Source: JBLNBU01 sp050260215 (GTDB lineage: Bacteria > Pseudomonadota > Alphaproteobacteria > Rhodospirillales > Magnetospirillaceae). Taken from it: a stretch of 54,644 bases of DNA. The stretch lies in the NCBI GenBank assembly GCA_050260215.1, contig JBLNBU010000028.1, positions 1 to 54,644 on the forward strand. Direction: 5' to 3'. The notes beneath the pieces were generated by a model. That model searched no databases and had not been told where the DNA came from. It worked only from the letters and a program-made list of their open reading frames with translations. Shown here in pieces: positions 1-7,284 of this stretch (position 1 is its first letter; the number at the start of each line of letters is the position of its first letter). The position numbers were made by a program, and so were the translations under genes.

Positions 1-1032
1 AGGGTCCAAAGCCATGGCCAGCAGACCGGCGCGCCATTCCAGCCCCTCGTCGGCCGCCGAGCCGGCCAGGCCGCGCACCAGCGGGCCGTCGGGATGGAAG
101 TTCCACTCGGTGGGGGCAAGGATCTGATAGCGGGTCACTCGGCCCTGTTCGACCTCGACGCGGTGGACCAGCAGGCCGCGGGCGGCGTCGGCGCGCCCCA
201 GCCCGGTGCCGCTGCCGACGGGGGCGGGCGCGGCCGGGTGGTTGGCGCAATCATGCATCAGCAATGCAGCTTCATGCAACGTGATGTCGAGCTCGGCCAT
301 GCGGGCAGCCAGACGCGCGCCCACGCCCTTGCCGAATTCGGGATGGCGGGCCAGCGGGCCGGTCTCGTAGACCACGCCGCCGTGGCTGGGCCGCGCCACA
401 TAGGCGCCGTCGTCGGCGGCCAGGCGGGCGTCCAGGTCGGGCGGTCCGCCATGGGGCATGAACGGGCAGGGAGCACCGCCAAGGCCGGCCAGTCCGTCCG
501 CCTCGATGCGCCGCGCCAGGCGCTCGGCCAGCGGCTGGGCGGCGTCGGCGGCGGCCTGCAGCCGGGACAGGGCCTGGGCGGCGTCGTCGGTGTGCGGGGC
601 CAGGCGGCCGCCGCCCGGCCGGTGCCAGTCGCCGTCGGGATAGAGTGCCTTGCGCAGGGCCGCCAGGGCCGGCCGCACGCCCTTGGCGGCGCCGAGGTCG
701 GCGGGCTCGCCAAGCAAGGCGGGGGCGTCGCGCAGCATGCCGACCGCGTGCTCGGCGGCGGTCTCGGCCAGCAGCAGCACGTTACGGGCGATCAGCTGGG
801 CGGGGGCGGCACGGGTGTGGGTGGCGGCTTCGATGGCGGCCATGCCGGCGGCGGCCTGGGCAGTACCGCACAGGGCGAAGACGGTGGGCAGCAGGGGGGT
901 CACCGTGGCCCCGTCGCGGCCTGCCAGCAGCCGGGCGGCGTCGGTGCGCCGGGTCGAGCCGACGCGGACGGCGGCGACGCGCCCGTCCAGGCGGGCCAGG
1001 GTGACGGTGATGGCCGCGTCCAGCGACAGCAT
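1..1032 (-). CDS. hupK: HupK-like hydrogenase accessory protein, C-terminus outside window
   Basis: Reading the minus strand from ATG at 1032 gives an open frame of at least 344 codons that runs off the left edge. The protein resembles a degenerate NiFe-hydrogenase large subunit: it has LCGTAQ where the large subunit has its first Ni-binding CxxC, then a CPFMP stretch, DCANHPAAP, and a TEWNFHPDGPLVRGL segment that parallels PSTWNAGP...GPYEASL of the large subunit encoded at 1901-3607. This is the pattern of HupK, a scaffold-like factor in large-subunit Fe(CN)2CO assembly. Its ATG shares one base with the hypC stop codon (TGATG), so it is translationally coupled as the last visible gene of the hydrogenase operon. 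The C-terminus cannot be judged. Confidence 0.75.
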   Translation of the reverse strand, partial: MLSLDAAITVTLARLDGRVAAVRVGSTRRTDAARLLAGRDGATVTPLLPTVFALCGTAQAAAGMAAIEAATHTRAAPAQLIARNVLLLAETAAEHAVGMLRDAPALLGEPADLGAAKGVRPALAALRKALYPDGDWHRPGGGRLAPHTDDAAQALSRLQAAADAAQPLAERLARRIEADGLAGLGGAPCPFMPHGGPPDLDARLAADDGAYVARPSHGGVVYETGPLARHPEFGKGVGARLAARMAELDITLHEAALLMHDCANHPAAPAPVGSGTGLGRADAARGLLVHRVEVEQGRVTRYQILAPTEWNFHPDGPLVRGLAGSAADEGLEWRAGLLAMALDP

Positions 1033-1265
1033 CAGGCGCGGCCGTCGGCCAGCACCTGGGCAAGGAAGGCCAGCGCCTCTTCGGCCCGCTCGGGCTCGAC
1101 CTTCTCGGCGGCGAAGTTGCCGCCGGCGCCGAGGATGACGTAGTCGCCCACCGCCACCTCGTCGGCCAGCAGCATCAGGCTGGTGGTCCGGGTGACGCCG
1201 AAGGCCTCGACGGTGGCGACCCCGTCGGTGATGGCGACGATGCGCGACGGCACGGCCATGCACAT
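1032..1265 (-). CDS. hypC: HypC/HupF/HybG-type hydrogenase maturation chaperone
   Basis: A 77-residue protein beginning MCMAVPSRIV, with the invariant Cys2 of HypC-family chaperones, which carry the Fe(CN)2CO unit between HypD and the apo large subunit. I start it at 1265 because initiation at the longer in-frame ATG (1301) would bury Cys2, which must be N-terminal after Met removal. It lies 4 bp after the protease gene and overlaps hupK. By position in a hyb-type operon it is the HybG/HupF paralogue dedicated to this enzyme. Confidence 0.9.
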   Translation of the reverse strand: MCMAVPSRIVAITDGVATVEAFGVTRTTSLMLLADEVAVGDYVILGAGGNFAAEKVEPERAEEALAFLAQVLADGRA

Positions 1266-1269
1266 GGGA

Positions 1270-1752
1270 TCACGCCGCCTTCCGGCGCGGAGCAAAGCCA
1301 AGCGCCGCCAACTCGTCGACCAGGGCGTCGACCAGGGCGGGCAGCCGCGCCTCGATCTCGGGGCTGAGCTCCATGGCGGTGGCGAACGACTTGGGCTGCA
1401 TGCCGAACAGCACCACGCGGCGCGGCATCATGCCGTGCAGGTTCAGCGTCGCCAGCACGTCGGACAGGCCGACCTGGTGGGGCGACAGCTTGGTCTTGAA
1501 ATGGGCGGCCAGTTGGTCGTGGTCGACGCGCTTCAGCGTCCCGGGCTCGGCGCCCGAGCGCATGGCGTCCGCGATCAGGAGGTGGTCGACCTCGGCGATC
1601 TGGTCCAGGCAGTCCATGCCCGAGGTGCCGCCGTCGATGACGGTGACTTCGGGGGCCAGGTCGTAGAGCCGCTCGAGCTCTTCCACCGCACGAACCCCGA
1701 CGCCCTCGTCCGTCATCAGGATGTTGCCGACGCCCAGGACCACAACGCGCAT
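1270..1752 (-). CDS. hupD: Hydrogenase maturation endopeptidase (HupD/HybD/HyaD family)
   Basis: A 160-residue protein starting MRVVVLGVGNILMTDEGVG. The nickel-recognising residues of HybD are in register: Glu16, Asp62 and a His at 92. The family removes the C-terminal tail of the large subunit after Ni insertion, and the adjacent large subunit has such a tail. A longer frame begins at 1839, but its extra 29 residues come from a hairpin-rich spacer, so ATG 1752 is preferred. It is immediately followed by hypC. Confidence 0.92.
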   Translation of the reverse strand: MRVVVLGVGNILMTDEGVGVRAVEELERLYDLAPEVTVIDGGTSGMDCLDQIAEVDHLLIADAMRSGAEPGTLKRVDHDQLAAHFKTKLSPHQVGLSDVLATLNLHGMMPRRVVLFGMQPKSFATAMELSPEIEARLPALVDALVDELAALGFAPRRKAA

Positions 1753-1773
1753 GGTTTCTCCACTGCGAAAAAC

Positions 1774-1796
1774 GCCCCCTTCCAGCGGGAGGGGGC
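1774..1796. repeat. Hairpin 1 in the spacer between hybC and its protease gene
   Basis: GCCCCCT (1774-1780) pairs with AGGGGGC (1790-1796). The stem extends inward through TCC/GGG with one wobble. It is the promoter-distal member of three stacked hairpins. Confidence 0.6.
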
Positions 1797-1799
1797 AGG

Positions 1800-1851
1800 G
1801 GTGAGGGAGAGATGCTTCCGCCGGTGCAGGCGGCGGCATCTCTCCCTCACC
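1800..1851. repeat. Long perfect inverted repeat in the hydrogenase operon
   Basis: GGTGAGGGAGAGATGC (1800-1815) and its exact complement at 1836-1851 form a 16-bp stem. An inner CCGCC/GGCGG pairing caps the loop. It lies between hybC and the protease gene, so it would form in the polycistronic mRNA. Confidence 0.75.
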
Positions 1852-1858
1852 CTCCCAT

Positions 1859-1887
1859 CCCTCCCTCTCCCGCTGGGAGAGGGAGGG
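1859..1887. repeat. 13-bp hairpin just downstream of hybC
   Basis: CCCTCCCTCTCCC (1859-1871) and GGGAGAGGGAGGG (1875-1887) are perfect complements with a 3-nt loop, 14 bp after the hybC stop codon. There is no T-tract after the hairpin in transcript direction, so it looks more like an mRNA-stability or attenuating element than a strong terminator. The core resembles the hairpin at 10695-10718. Confidence 0.65.
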
Positions 1888-1900
1888 CTAAAGGAGGCTA

Positions 1901-3607
1901 CTACAGTGCCTTCACCTGGACGACCTCTTTGTGCTCCTCGTCCACCACGTGGATGGCGCAGGCGATGCAGGGGTCGAACGAGTGGATGGTGCGCAGCACC
2001 TCGAGCGGCTGCTCGGGGTCGGCGATGGGGTTGTCCAGCAGCGACGCCTCGTAGGGACCGGGGACGTCGTTCTCGTCGCGCGGGCCGGCGTTCCAGGTCG
2101 ACGGCACCACGCACTGGTAGTTGGCGATCTTGCCGTCGCGGATGACCGTCCAGTGGGACAGCAGGCCGCGCGGCGCCTCGTGGAAGCCGTAGCCGACCAC
2201 CTCGCCCTTGGGGAAGGTCGGCTTGTTGAAGGTCTTGGTGTCGCCCTTGCCGATGTTGTCGATCAGCATCTGCCAGTTCTGCTGCAGGATATCCATCATC
2301 ACCGCGCAGCGCACCGCACGCGCCGCGTGGCGGCCGATGGTCGAGTGCAGGGCGCCGATGCCCACCTTGGCCCCGGCCAGGCTGGACACGGTGTCGAGCA
2401 CCTTGTTGACATAGCCCATGGTCGGGGCGTGGCCGGCCGCGACCGCACCCAGCACGTTGGCCAGCGGCCCGACCTGGGCGCGCTTGCCATAGAAGGTCGG
2501 CGACTTCAGCCACGAGTACTTGCCGTCGTCCTGGAAGTCGGTGTAGTGCGGCTTGGTCTCGCCCTTGTAGGGGTGCAGCGGGCCGGCGGCCGAGTACTCG
2601 TACCACGAGTGCTTGACCGACTCCTCGACGCCCTTGCCCAGGAAGTCGTCGCCGAAGCTCTTGATCGGCTGGTACTTGGTCAGGTCGCCGCCGGGGATGT
2701 ACCCGCCCGGATACATGAACTGGGTGCCCTTGGTGTCGGTGGGGAAGTCCGGGCAGGACAGATAGTTGGTGACGCCGGCGCCGTACTTGGTCCAGTCGGC
2801 ATAGAAGGCGCCCACCGCCGAGATGTCGACCAGGTAGACCTGGTGGATGAAGGCGGCCAGCGCGTCGATGTGTTCCTTGATCGCCAGCAGGCGCTCGACG
2901 GTCAGCACCGACTGGCTGTCGGTGGCGATGGGGTTGGCGACGCCGCCGACGGCCAGGTTCTGGATGTGCGGCGACTTCGACCCCAGGATGGAGACGATCT
3001 TGTTGGCGTGGCGCTGGACTTCCAGGGCCTGCAGGTAGTGGGCGACGGCCAGCAGGTTGACCTCGGGCGACAACTTCATCGCCGGGTGGCCCCAATAGCC
3101 GTTGGTGAACGGACCCAGCTGGCCGGTGCCGACGAAGCTCTTGAGGCGCTCCAGCGTCTGGGTCATCACCGCCTTGTTGTTCATCGGCCAGTCGGACAGG
3201 CTTTCCGCCAACTGGGCGGTCTTGACCGGATCGGCCTTCAGCGCCGAGACCACGTCGACGAAGTCGAGCGCGGACAGGTGGTAGAAGTGCACCACGTGGT
3301 CGTGGATGGCATGGGCCGCCGAGATGATGTTGCGGATGAACTGGGCGTTCACTGGAACTTCCAGGTTCAGCGCGTTCTCGACCGCACGGACCGAGGTGAT
3401 GGCGTGCACGGTGGTGCACACGCCGCAGATGCGCTGGGTGATGGCCCAGGCGTCGCGCGGGTCGCGGCCGAGCAGGATCAGCTCGACGCCGCGCCACATC
3501 TGGCCGGATGACCAAGCCTTGTTGACCTTGCCCCCGTCGACCTCGACGTCGATGCGCAGGTGGCCTTCAATCCGGGTGATGGGATCGATGGTGATTCTCT
3601 TGCTCAT
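1901..3607 (-). CDS. hybC: [NiFe]-hydrogenase large (catalytic) subunit, hyb type
   Basis: A 568-residue large subunit. The N-terminal Ni-Fe ligand motif RICGVC (Cys61, Cys64, with His68) and the C-terminal DPCIACAIH motif (Cys547, Cys550, His553) are intact. Fifteen residues follow His553, the tail normally cut off by the cognate protease. The enzyme oxidises H2 at the periplasmic face. The order small subunit, ferredoxin-type HybA, NrfD-type HybB, large subunit is that of E. coli hybOABC, which points to a group 1c uptake enzyme rather than hupSLC with cytochrome b. Confidence 0.97.
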   Translation of the reverse strand: MSKRITIDPITRIEGHLRIDVEVDGGKVNKAWSSGQMWRGVELILLGRDPRDAWAITQRICGVCTTVHAITSVRAVENALNLEVPVNAQFIRNIISAAHAIHDHVVHFYHLSALDFVDVVSALKADPVKTAQLAESLSDWPMNNKAVMTQTLERLKSFVGTGQLGPFTNGYWGHPAMKLSPEVNLLAVAHYLQALEVQRHANKIVSILGSKSPHIQNLAVGGVANPIATDSQSVLTVERLLAIKEHIDALAAFIHQVYLVDISAVGAFYADWTKYGAGVTNYLSCPDFPTDTKGTQFMYPGGYIPGGDLTKYQPIKSFGDDFLGKGVEESVKHSWYEYSAAGPLHPYKGETKPHYTDFQDDGKYSWLKSPTFYGKRAQVGPLANVLGAVAAGHAPTMGYVNKVLDTVSSLAGAKVGIGALHSTIGRHAARAVRCAVMMDILQQNWQMLIDNIGKGDTKTFNKPTFPKGEVVGYGFHEAPRGLLSHWTVIRDGKIANYQCVVPSTWNAGPRDENDVPGPYEASLLDNPIADPEQPLEVLRTIHSFDPCIACAIHVVDEEHKEVVQVKAL

Positions 3608-3621
3608 GACTTGGCTTTTCC

Positions 3622-4827
3622 TTACTCAGCGGCCGAGGTCGTGTGGGGATGGCCGGGAAGAATGGGGAACTTGCGGACGAAGACGATGTAGGCCAGCACC
3701 TCGATGGCGATGATGCCGACGGTGACCAGGATCTCGGGCGCGGACGGGAAGTAGTGCCAGCCCGGCCCGGTGTCGTAGGCGACCAGGAAGGCGTCGATGC
3801 GGTAGATCACCGCACCCAGCAGCATGCTGGCCGCAGCCGGGAACAGCTTGCTCATCTTCTTGCGGTTGGCGGCCTTGGACAGCACCACCACCGGGTAGAC
3901 GAACAAGACGGTCTCGATCAGGAACATCACGCTCTTGACGCCAGAGGTGAAGATCTTGCCCAACGCGCCGCGGACGGCCAGGTCGCCGAAGCGCAGCACC
4001 AGGAACACCACCAGGATGCCGGCGATGATCTTGCCCAGCTTGGCCAACAGCGGCATCTCGTGGTCCAGCTCGCGGTCGAAGCCGACGGCGGCCAGGGTCG
4101 CTTCCAGGATCACCACCGCAAAGCCCATGCAGGCCGCGGTCAGCAGGAACAGCAGCGGCAGCAGGATGGTCTGCCACAGCGGGTGGATCTGGTAGCCGAA
4201 CACCACCAGCAGCGAGCCCAGCGAGCTTTGGTGCATGGACGGCAGCAGGACGCCCAGGCCGATGAAGAAGAACATGACCTTGGACAGGCCCTTCTTCGCG
4301 CTCCGCATGCCGAAGTGCTCGAGGAAGGTCGGCGAGAACTCGATCCACAGGACGACCACGTAGAGCGAGATGCAGGCGGCCACCTCGAACATCACCGAGC
4401 CGGGCTGGGCGTAGCCGGGCCACAGGATGTGCCAGAAATTCCAGTAGCGGCCGAGGTCGATCAGCACCGAGGCGCCGCCCAGCGAATAGCCGAACAGCGA
4501 AGCGGTCAGCGCCGGGCGAACCAGCGGGTGGTATTCGCCCTTGTTGAGGATGTAGGTGACCAGGGCCATGGCATAGCCGCCGCAGGCGAACCCGGTGGCG
4601 ATGACCACGTCCCAGACCACCCAGATGCCCCAGGGGTAGCCGTTGTTGATGTTGGTGACCGCGCCCAGCCCGTGCATGAAGCGCTGGGCCAGGAAGTAGA
4701 AGGCGACGGTGATCAGCGCGCCCAGCACGAGGGTGACCGGGGTGATCACGGAGCCGCCCAGCGCCTTGGGCAGATGGGGCCGGTGGCGCTTGGCGACTTC
4801 GCTGGGAAGGGTGACGTTAGTGCTCAT
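3622..4827 (-). CDS. hybB: HybB/NrfD-family integral membrane hydrogenase subunit
   Basis: A 401-residue, strongly hydrophobic protein with about ten predicted membrane segments. Early segments include GGSVITPVTLVLGALITVAFYF and NNGYPWGIWVVWDVVIATGFACGGYAMAL, the NrfD/PsrC/HybB signature region. HybB passes electrons from the periplasmic HybA iron-sulfur protein to the quinone pool. It starts 12 bp after the hybA stop and ends 14 bp before hybC, in the canonical place. Confidence 0.92.
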   Translation of the reverse strand: MSTNVTLPSEVAKRHRPHLPKALGGSVITPVTLVLGALITVAFYFLAQRFMHGLGAVTNINNGYPWGIWVVWDVVIATGFACGGYAMALVTYILNKGEYHPLVRPALTASLFGYSLGGASVLIDLGRYWNFWHILWPGYAQPGSVMFEVAACISLYVVVLWIEFSPTFLEHFGMRSAKKGLSKVMFFFIGLGVLLPSMHQSSLGSLLVVFGYQIHPLWQTILLPLLFLLTAACMGFAVVILEATLAAVGFDRELDHEMPLLAKLGKIIAGILVVFLVLRFGDLAVRGALGKIFTSGVKSVMFLIETVLFVYPVVVLSKAANRKKMSKLFPAAASMLLGAVIYRIDAFLVAYDTGPGWHYFPSAPEILVTVGIIAIEVLAYIVFVRKFPILPGHPHTTSAAE

Positions 4828-4839
4828 GGGTCGCCCCTC

Positions 4840-5817
4840 CTACTCGTCGTCGTGATGGTTCTGCGAGCCGCGCCAGGCCGCGCCGACCAGCCCGGCCAGC
4901 ACCACCGCCGGGGCGATCAGGCCGCCGTAGAGGGTGTGCTGCAGGGTCTCGGACTGCGAGGCGTAGGACCGCTCGGGCAGGTCGACCGGCAGGGCCAGCT
5001 TGTCGAAGGGCACGCCGGCCAGGTAGCGGACCTGGGTGCCGCCCACTTCCTTCTCGCCGTAGACGTGGTCGACGTACTCGGCCGCGGGACGCGCGTGCTC
5101 GTCGCCCGAGCCCGGCATCTTGCGCGGGAAGACCTCGACCTGGCCGGGCTTCATGGCACGGCGGCGCTCGATCTCGGCGTCCAGCTGCTTGTAGGTGCCG
5201 AACAGGGTGGCGCCGGTCGGGCACTGCTCGGCGCAGGCCGGAATCTTGCCCTCGGCCAGGCGGTGCTTGCACAGCTGGCACTTGGCGATCTGCGGGGTGG
5301 GCGTGTCGTACTGGAACTGCGGCACCCCGAACGGGCAGGCGGCGACGCAGTAGCGGCAGCCGATGCACGCGTCCTTGTTGTACTCGACGATGCCGTTGTC
5401 CTTGTTCTTGGTCATCGCCGAGACCGGGCAGGCCGACACGCAGGACGGGTCGGCGCAGTGCAGGCACTGGCGCTTGATGTGGGCAAAGCCGTTCTCGGCC
5501 TTGTCCTTATTTTCCATGGTGCCGTGCTGGTAGACCTTGATGACCGTGTAGGTCTTGCCCGACAGCTCGAGGGGGGTGTCCCACAGCTTCTCGCCGATGG
5601 TGTCCTCGAGCGGCAGGGCGTTGGCCTCCTTGCACGCCGACATGCAGGCCTTGCAGCCGATGCACAGCGTCGAGTCGTACAGCAGGCCGACGGCGTTCTC
5701 GGGCACGGGGCTGTTGCCCCGTGCTTCCGCCGGCGTCGGGGCCAGCGCCGCGCAGGCGGCTGCCGCCGCCGTGCCGCCCGCCGCCCCGCGCAGGAAATTG
5801 CGTCTGGAGATGGTCAT
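4840..5817 (-). CDS. hybA: HybA-type periplasmic 4Fe-4S ferredoxin subunit
   Basis: A 325-residue protein with a Tat signal (SRRNFLRG at residues 4-11, then an Ala-rich h-region) and four cysteine clusters: CIGCKACMSAC from residue 52, CLHCADPSCVSACP, CIGCRYCVAACP, and a CQLC...CAEQCP cluster. It would wire the small subunit to HybB. A hydrophobic segment near the C-terminus (LIAPAVVLAGLVGAAW) is consistent with the membrane anchor found in HybA. The gene lies 6 bp after hybO. Confidence 0.93.
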   Translation of the reverse strand: MTISRRNFLRGAAGGTAAAAACAALAPTPAEARGNSPVPENAVGLLYDSTLCIGCKACMSACKEANALPLEDTIGEKLWDTPLELSGKTYTVIKVYQHGTMENKDKAENGFAHIKRQCLHCADPSCVSACPVSAMTKNKDNGIVEYNKDACIGCRYCVAACPFGVPQFQYDTPTPQIAKCQLCKHRLAEGKIPACAEQCPTGATLFGTYKQLDAEIERRRAMKPGQVEVFPRKMPGSGDEHARPAAEYVDHVYGEKEVGGTQVRYLAGVPFDKLALPVDLPERSYASQSETLQHTLYGGLIAPAVVLAGLVGAAWRGSQNHHDDE

Positions 5818-5823
5818 GGCGGC

Positions 5824-6957
5824 TTACCCCTGCTTCTTGTCGGAGTCGCGATCCTCGCTGGACTTCAGGTTGCCGGTCAGCTTGTAGCCGGCACCCGCGG
5901 CCAGGCCGCCGACCGCGGCCAGGGTGGCGACGGCGCCGATGCTGGCGCCGGTGCCCTGCTCCTCGACCACGCGCGGATAGCCCACCGGCGGGCGCTGGTT
6001 CTGCAGGTCGGCCAGCTGGTGGATCGGCTTGGTGAAGCCGACGCCCTTCTCGGTGCAGCCGATGCACGGGTGTCCGGTGCCCACCGGCCACGAGCCGTTG
6101 TCGACGCCGCCGAACAGGATCGACGGGCAGTTGGCGTAGGTCTCGGGGCCCTTGCAGCCCAGCTTGTACAGGCAGTAGCCCTTGCGGTGGCCCTCGTCGC
6201 CGAACTCCATGGCGAAGCGGCCGGCGTCGAAATGGGCGCGGCGCTCGCAGTTCTCGTGGATCAGGCGCGAATAGGCGAACTTCGGCCGGCCCTTGTCGTC
6301 CACCGCCGGCAGGGTGCCGAAGGTCAGGAAGTGGACGACGGTCGACAGGAAGTTATAGGGGTTGGGCGGGCAGCCGGGGATGGTGACCACCGGCTTGCCC
6401 AGGATCTCGCCGACGCCGGTGGCGCCGGTGGGGTTGGGCGGGGTCGACGGCATGCCGCCCCACGACGCACACGAGCCGATGGCGATGACCGCGGCGGCGT
6501 CGGCGGCGGCTTCCTTGACCAGCTCAAGGGCGGTGCGGCCGCCGATCTTGCAGTAGATGCCGTTTTCCTTGGTGGGGATGGCCCCTTCGACCACCAGCAC
6601 GTACTTGCCCTTGTTCTTCTCCATCGCGGCCTTCTTGGCGGCCTCGATCTGGTGGCCGGCGGCGGCGAACAGGGTCTCGTGGTAGTCGAGCGAGATGATG
6701 TCGAGGATCAGCTTCTCGAGCGTCGGGTGCTCGGCGCGCAGCATGGATTCGGTGCAGCCGGTGCATTCCTGGAAGTGCAGCCAGATGACGCTGGGGCGTT
6801 CCTTCGAGGCGATGGCGTTGGCGATCGCCGCCTCGGAGCCCTTGGGCAGGCCCATGGTGGCGGCCATGGCGGCACAGAACTTCAGGAAGTCGCGGCGCGA
6901 CAGGCCGAAGCGGTTGTCGGTCTCGATGTCGTTGGCGGTGATCGTGTCGTCGTACAT
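5824..6957 (-). CDS. hybO: [NiFe]-hydrogenase small subunit, hyb type
   Basis: A 377-residue small subunit starting MYDDTITANDIETDNRFGL. SRRDFLKF (residues 20-27) is the Tat signal that carries the folded heterodimer across the membrane. ECTGC (Cys65, Cys68) is followed by the SCASWGG, PGCPPNP, CLYKLGCKGPETYANC and GHPCIGC segments that ligate the three Fe-S clusters. A hydrophobic stretch near the C-terminus is a membrane anchor. The frame extends upstream to 7200, but those codons run through the promoter, so ATG 6957 is chosen. Confidence 0.95.
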   Translation of the reverse strand: MYDDTITANDIETDNRFGLSRRDFLKFCAAMAATMGLPKGSEAAIANAIASKERPSVIWLHFQECTGCTESMLRAEHPTLEKLILDIISLDYHETLFAAAGHQIEAAKKAAMEKNKGKYVLVVEGAIPTKENGIYCKIGGRTALELVKEAAADAAAVIAIGSCASWGGMPSTPPNPTGATGVGEILGKPVVTIPGCPPNPYNFLSTVVHFLTFGTLPAVDDKGRPKFAYSRLIHENCERRAHFDAGRFAMEFGDEGHRKGYCLYKLGCKGPETYANCPSILFGGVDNGSWPVGTGHPCIGCTEKGVGFTKPIHQLADLQNQRPPVGYPRVVEEQGTGASIGAVATLAAVGGLAAGAGYKLTGNLKSSEDRDSDKKQG

Positions 6958-7097
6958 TGTCCCCCACCTCTCTAGGGCGCATCGGTGGCCGAATGCCGGG
7001 CGGCGGGACGGGGTGGCCGTCGGGGATCGATGTTCCCCGGTGGTCGCTCCTGGACGCCTCTCTCCCGGTATTCTTCTTGTTGTGCACCGCAGGTACC

Positions 7098-7112
7098 GCA
7101 AGCGGCGTGCCA
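7098..7112 (-). promoter_or_regulatory. Sigma-54 (-24/-12) promoter of the hydrogenase operon
   Basis: On the minus strand the sequence reads TGGCACGCCGCTTGC, an exact match to TGGCACG-N4-TTGC with GG and GC ten bases apart. Transcription would start near 7086, leaving a leader of about 130 nt before hybO at 6957. Hydrogenase operons in other alphaproteobacteria use sigma-54 with an NtrC-family activator (HupR/HoxA); the activator gene is not in this window. The rest of the 6958-7284 gap contains no gene I can support. Confidence 0.82.
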
Positions 7113-7186
7113 ACTCGTTCGGGTGGGCGTGGGCAATGGATCGAAAGGGTATGGGCTTAGCGCTTGCGGCTACTTCCACCGACGGA

Positions 7187-7261
7187 TGGAACGGTTCCAA
7201 TCCGTCCGGTCGGCCGGTCGGGTGAAAAGTATATTTCCGATGGTGGAAAGTTTGTTTCCAC
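7187..7261. promoter_or_regulatory. Candidate enhancer-binding sites upstream of the hyb promoter
   Basis: Three dyads lie 100-175 bp upstream of the expected start, where NtrC-type activators bind. They are TGGAACGGTTCCA (7187-7199, perfect), GTGAAAA-N5-TTTCCGA (7222-7240, imperfect), and GTGGAAA-N5-TTTCCAC (7243-7261, perfect). The last two have the same half-site layout and start 21 bp apart, two helical turns, as expected for cooperative binding. Which protein binds is unknown. Confidence 0.5.
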
Positions 7262-7284
7262 TGCGGCCGATCGCCGCAGTGGGG

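Noticed and set aside
94..1143. A 349-codon plus-strand frame at the left edge
   Set aside because: Antisense to hupK and hypC, whose minus-strand products match hydrogenase accessory proteins.
3643..6975. A 1110-codon plus-strand open frame across the hydrogenase genes
   Set aside because: It is antisense to hybB, hybA and hybO, which have clear motifs. Long antisense frames are expected at this GC content, and the product is Gln/His/Gly-rich low-complexity sequence.
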